Shown one piece after another: positions 60,001-64,000 of a stretch of 64,000 bases of DNA. Source of the DNA: Elymus sibiricus. Its lineage: Eukaryota; Streptophyta; Magnoliopsida; Poales; Poaceae. The DNA lies in contig CM077665.1 of NCBI GenBank assembly GCA_039707655.1, positions 84,941,954-85,005,953 on the forward strand, given 5' to 3'. Under the pieces are notes generated by a model. The model did not search any database. It had not been told where the DNA came from and saw nothing but the letters and a program-made list of their open reading frames with translations. The number at the start of each line of letters is the position of its first letter. Positions within the stretch are counted from its first letter, which is position 1. Both the position numbers and the translations under genes were made by a program.

Positions 60001-60277
60001 ACCTGAATAATTTGTATATCAAGACTGTGTAAAAATTTCAGATCATTATCACGTGCAGTAAAAAATTAAAAATCCTGTACTGGAGTCAAAAGTTTCTGTT
60101 TTGGTTCAGCATCAATTCTACTCATCTTGTGAGTCATCCCAAAGGCTTTACTTGGCACTTTATTGAGACAAAAGCTATAAAACATGATTAATACAGTATC
60201 TTAATCATGTGAACACACTAAAACAGTAAGGATAATTATTGGGTTGTCTCCCAACAAGTGCTTTTCTTTAGTGCCTT
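57039..60277 (-). other. Element G internal non-coding region with PPT-like repeats
   Basis: About 3.2 kb of AT-rich sequence with no recognisable protein domain on either strand. The motif ATCCCCAAGCTT, identical to the PPT core, recurs at 58867-58878, 58924-58935, 59592-59603 and 59650-59661 (and at 60883-60894 in the ORF). The segments around the two pairs (58840-59400 and 59560-60140) look like diverged copies of each other. Confidence 0.75.
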
Positions 60278-61092
60278 TTAGCTAGGCATGATGATTTCAA
60301 TGATGCTCACATAAAAGATAAGAATTGAAACATGCAAGAGAGCATCATGAAGCATATGACTAGCACATTTAAGCCTAACCCACTTACTATGCATAGGGAT
60401 TTTGTGAGCAAACAACTTATGGGAACAAGAATCAACTAGCATAGGAAGGTAAAACAAGCAAAACTTCAAGATTTTCAACACATAGAGAGGAAACTTTATA
60501 TTATTGCAATTCCTACAAGCATATACTCCTCCCTCATAATAATTTTCAGTAGCATCATGAATGAATTGAACAATATAACTATCACATAAAGCATTCTTTC
60601 ATGATTCATAAGCATAGAAAATTTGTCACTCTCCACATAAGCAGTTTTCTTCTCATTCATAATAGTGGGAGCAAACTCAACAAAATAAATATCATGAGAC
60701 ACTTGATTGACATAACCACATTCAATATTAAAATCATGATGACAAGTTTCATGGTTACTATCACTCTCTATAGCATACATGTCATCATCATAATCATCAT
60801 AAATAGGAGGCATGCCATCATCATAACAAACTTGCTCATCAAAACTTGGGGGACTAAAAATATCATCTTCATTAAGCATAGCATCCCCAAGCTTGTGGCT
60901 TTGCATATCATTAGCATCATGGATATTCAGAGAATTCATACTAGCAATATTGCAATCATGCTCATCATTCAAGGAATTCTCATTAAGTATTTTCATAAAT
61001 TCTTCCTCTACCAATTGAGCACAATTTTCCAAACCATCATTTTCACGAAAGACATTAAAAAGACGAACCAATTGATGCAACCTAAACTCCAT
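60278..61092 (-). pseudogene. Element G ORF of unknown function (one frameshift)
   Basis: The minus strand opens with ATG at 61092, about 100 bases from the PBS, and reads MEFRLHQLVRLFNVFRENDG. The middle is acidic (PPIYDDYDDDMYAIESD), then a Cys/His-containing part, CHHDFNIECGYVNQVSHD. A one-base shift near 60597 moves the frame, and the second frame is open down to 60278, with LPMLVDSCSHKLFAHKIPMH. Together this would be about 270 codons. I recall similar predicted proteins in Triticeae LTR elements but know of no domain or function. It occupies the gag position, and might have a role in packaging or be a gag derivative; that is speculation. The antisense ORF of 214 codons is not supported. 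Confidence 0.72.
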
Positions 61093-61186
61093 TTTTTAGT
61101 TTTCTTTTATGAAACCAAACTAGTGAAAATAAAGAAACTAAAAGATTCAATTGCAAGATCTAAAGATATACCTTCAAGCACTCACC

Positions 61187-61204
61187 TCCCCAGCAACGGC
61201 GCCA
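61187..61204 (-). other. Element G primer binding site (tRNA-Asp type)
   Basis: Plus-strand TCCCCAGCAACGGCGCCA differs at one base from the tRNA-Asp 3' end. It is 10 bases from the 5' LTR. Confidence 0.85.
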
Positions 61205-61214
61205 GAAAAGAGCT

Positions 61215-62850
61215 TGATGTCTACTACACAACCTTCTTTTTGTAGACTCGTGTTGGGCCTCCAAGCGCAGAGTTTTGTAGGACAGTAGCAAATTTCCCTC
61301 AAGTGGATGACCTAAGGTTTATCAATCCGTGGGAGGCGTAGGATGAAGATGGTCTCTCTCAAACAACCCTGCAACCAAATAACAAAGAGTCTCTTGTGTC
61401 CCCAACACACCCAATACAATGGTAAATTGTATAGATGCACTAGTTCGGCGAAGAGATGGTGATACAAGTGCAATGTGGATGGTAGATATAGGTTTTTGTA
61501 ATCTGAAAATATAAAAACAGCAAGGTAACTAATGGTAAAAGTGAGCACAAACGGTATTGCAATGCTTAGAAACAAGGCCTAGGGTTCATACTTTCACTAG
61601 TGCAAGTTCTCTCAACAATACTGACATAGTTGAATCATATGTAAATCCCTCACGTGCGACAAAGAGTTCACTCCAAAGTCACAAATAGCAGAGAACAAAC
61701 GAAGAAATTATTGTAGGGTACGAAACCACCTCAAAGTTATCTTTTCCGATCAATCTTATGAGCTATCCCTATAAGTGTCACGAACAGCCCTAGAGTTCGT
61801 ACTAAAATAACACCTTAAGATACACATCAACCAAAACCCTAATGTCACCTAGATACTCCAATGTCACCACGAGTACCCATGGGCTTGATTATACGATATG
61901 CATCACACAATTTTAGATTCATCATGTTCAATCCAACACAAAGAACTTCAAAGAGTGCCCCAAAGTTTCTACCGGAGAGTCAAGACGAAAACATGTGCCA
62001 ACCCCTATGCATAGATTCCCAAGGTCACGGAACCTGCAAGTTGATCACCAAAACATACATCAAGTGGATCAATAGAACATCCCATTGTCACCACGGATAT
62101 CCCATCGCAAGACATACATCAAGTGTCCTCAAATTATTTAAAGACTCAATCCGATAAGAAAACTTCAAAGGGAAAACTCAATTCATCACAAGAAGATAGA
62201 GAGGGGAAAACTCCATATGATTCATCTATATTAATAAAGCTCGCGGTACATCAAGATCGTGTCATCTCAAGAACACGAGAGAGAGAGATCAAACACATAG
62301 CTACTGGTACATACCCTCAGCCCCGAGGGTGAACTACTCCCTCCTCGTCATGGAGACCGCCGGGATGATGAAGATGGCCTCCGGTGATGGTTTCCCCCTC
62401 CGGCAGGGTGCCGGAACGGGCTCCCGATTGGTTTTTCGTGGCAACAGAGGCTTGCGGCGGCGGAACTCCCGATCTAGGTTTCTTTCTAGGGGTTTTGGTA
62501 TTTATAGGAATTTTTGGCGTCGGAAACAAGTCAAGGGGGGCCACGAGGCGGCGACAAGCTAGGAGGGCGCGCCCTAGGGGGGGGCGCCCTGCAGGCTTAT
62601 GGTGGCCTCGTGGCTCTTCTGGCCCAACTCCAATGCTTCGGGGGTCTCTTTTGGTCCATAAAAAATCACCGTAAATTTTCAGCCCATTCCGAGAACTTTT
62701 ATTTCTGCACAAAAAACGACACCATGGTAGTTCTGCTGAAAACAGCGTCAGTCCGGGTTAGTTCTAATAAAATCATACCAAAATCATATAGAATTATGGT
62801 AAACATGGCATGAATACTTCATAAATTATAGATACGTTGGGGACGTATCA
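61215..62850 (-). repeat. Element G 5' LTR
   Basis: A 1636-bp LTR, nearly identical to 55381-57022. Confidence 0.94.
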
Positions 62851-62855
62851 CAGAG

Positions 62856-63172
62856 TCATCAGGATACCCGTGGACGGCGACGGCGGCCCGGGCTGACGGT
62901 CGCGTCAAGGGGGCCGCGCCAACGGTGCAATCCCCTCCGCAACAATAGGCCCAGAGGCAGCCACGACAAGCTCCACATGCATACGACCCCGATGGGGCAT
63001 CCATGGTCTCGTCCGGCTCGCACGATCACCGGGACCAGCGGCGTGTCTTGGACGACCGGCGGAGGGAAGCACACCGCCAATCCGACAGGCGCAACGGCCT
63101 AGATGCTGGCGACCCCGCGCCTAGTGTTGGCGGGTACCTGCCTTATGAGGTTGGGTGCCCTACCTTCACTCG
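62856..63172 (+). pseudogene. Element E gag, continued, fused to LINE ORF2
   Basis: After the second CAGAG the gag frame continues SSGYPWTATAARADGRVKGA. One stop (TAG, 62946-62948) interrupts it. Then an Asp/Arg-rich part and PAPSVGGYLPYEVGCPTFTR follow, the sequence that normally precedes the capsid domain in this family. At about 63172 it changes to LINE sequence without loss of frame. Confidence 0.72.
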
Positions 63173-64000
63173 CGAGAGTGATAAAAGTAGTGGTCTGATT
63201 AATCAACAAGTTACATTCATGTTCAATGATTGGATCAATCGACGGGGTCTGCTTGAGATTAATGTGGCTAACAGGAAGTATACTTGGTCTAATAATCAAA
63301 GTAACCATGTTTTTGCTGTTTCAGATAGAGTCTTCACTTCTGTGGATTGGGATGCTCATTTTCCTATGTCATCACCCTCTACTCTCCCTAGGGTGGGCAG
63401 TGATCATACCCCTCTGGTGATTGATACTGGAGCTAGGAAAATCTGCTGCCCCAAGATGTTTAGGTTTGAGAAATGGTGGCTTTGTCAACCTGGTTTCAAC
63501 CACATTGTTGAGGAAGCCTGGTCTTCTGTTGGTTCTTCCAATGGTTCTGTGGACAATTGGATGACTAAGACTAGAAACCTCGGGAAAAAATTGAAAGGGT
63601 GGAGTATCAATTTAGAGGCAGCCATGAAGAAAAGGAAGAAATCTCTCCTTATGGAGTTTGATATGTTGGATGTGTTATCTGAATCACAACAGCTATATGT
63701 TGCTGATTTTGATAGAATGAAAGATATTAAAAGAGAACTTGATGATATTTGGAGAAAGGAAGAGACTGCCTTGTGGCAGAGATCTAGAGATAGGAAAATT
63801 CTAGAAGGTGATCGTAATAATGCTTACTTTCATGCTCTTGCTAATCATAGACATAGGAAAAACCACCTCTCTGAGCTGGTTGGTCCTGACGGAACTATGA
63901 CCTCTACACAGGATATGTTAAGGGTAGCCACTGATTTCTATAAAGATCTTTTTGCCTTTGAACCTAAACCTGACATTCATTTGGGGGCTGGCTTTTGGTC
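63173..64000 (+). pseudogene. LINE ORF2: endonuclease C-terminus and start of reverse transcriptase (runs off window)
   Basis: The plus-strand frame is open to the window end. It encodes the C-terminal part of an apurinic-type endonuclease, with FMFNDWINRRGLLEI, KYTWSNNQ and the catalytic GSDHTPLVI motif (63397-63423). The linker before the reverse transcriptase follows (KMFRFEKWWLCQPGF; EETALWQRSRDRKILEGDRN; YFHALANHRHRKN). The N-terminal half of the endonuclease is missing. Orientation agrees with the LINE ORF1 parts at 43257 and 51840, so they are probably one LINE. Confidence 0.85.

Larger units (their letters stand above)
55381..62850 (-). mobile_element. Element G: complete non-autonomous Gypsy-related LTR retrotransposon
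   Basis: Perfect 5-bp TSD CAGAG (55376-55380 and 62851-62855), LTRs 55381-57022 and 61215-62850, PBS next to the right LTR and PPT next to the left. Coding strand minus. It has no gag, protease, reverse transcriptase or integrase; only one ORF of unknown function near the PBS. Two differences were counted in the first 138 bases of the two LTRs, so it is among the youngest insertions here. It must depend on proteins of another element. Confidence 0.93.

Noticed and set aside
60601..61245. Plus-strand ORF of 214 codons
   Set aside because: It is antisense to the element G ORF, rich in Ile, His and Lys from AT-rich complement, and has no similarity I recognise.

Overview
The window looks like nuclear DNA of a Triticeae grass (wheat, Aegilops or barley group). 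It contains one intron-rich plant gene, Stowaway MITEs with TA target duplications, and more than 50 kb of nested LTR retrotransposons of kinds typical of these genomes. Family names such as Sabrina, WHAM and Maximus are from memory and are tentative; the structural calls (target-site duplications, LTR pairs, primer-binding sites, polypurine tracts) are read directly from the sequence.

Region 1 (1-8.2 kb, minus strand): the 5' half of a host gene for REV3, the catalytic subunit of DNA polymerase zeta (translesion synthesis). Fifteen exons can be placed with in-frame splice junctions and encode about 978 residues. The exonuclease-like and polymerase domains lie beyond the left edge. One intron appears to be GC-AG. 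MITEs sit in two introns, and one MITE is nested inside another.

Region 2 (8.2-10.4 kb): a hairpin-rich repeat upstream of REV3, a remnant of the 3' end of a LINE ORF2, and an AT-rich ACATTT-type repeat.

Region 3 (10.4-31.9 kb): element A, a minus-strand Athila-like Gypsy element with intact 5-bp TSD (TTCAT), inserted in the AT-rich repeat. It has LTRs of about 1.5 kb, a tRNA-Asp-type PBS, a broken pol, and an extra coiled-coil-like ORF downstream of integrase. Element B, with 3.9-kb LTRs, a tRNA-Met PBS and no coding capacity, is inserted in A. A later deletion removed the right end of B and most of A's gag.

Region 4 (31.9-43.3 kb): the other half of the AT-rich repeat, a Mutator-type MITE, a decayed plant-mobile-domain (PMD) gene, LTR and internal fragments of Gypsy elements (one LTR carrying a 631-bp hAT MITE), a gag fragment, and a truncated plus-strand copy related to element A (element D).

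Region 5 (43.3-64 kb): a LINE (ORF1 on the left, ORF2 running off the right edge) is the host for later insertions. These are a Sirevirus-like Copia element (43671-51839, TSD CTGCC, integrase deleted) and a Gypsy element E (LTR from 52087). E itself contains a WHAM-like solo LTR and a complete non-autonomous element G (55381-62850, TSD CAGAG). G carries a near-intact ORF of unknown function and six PPT-like motifs. After G, gag of E is fused in frame to LINE ORF2.

No RNA genes, CRISPR arrays or prokaryotic features were seen. The most promising undescribed material is the two retrotransposon ORFs without recognised domains (13512-14033 and 60278-61092), the repeated PPT motifs, and the gag-LINE chimeric reading frame.
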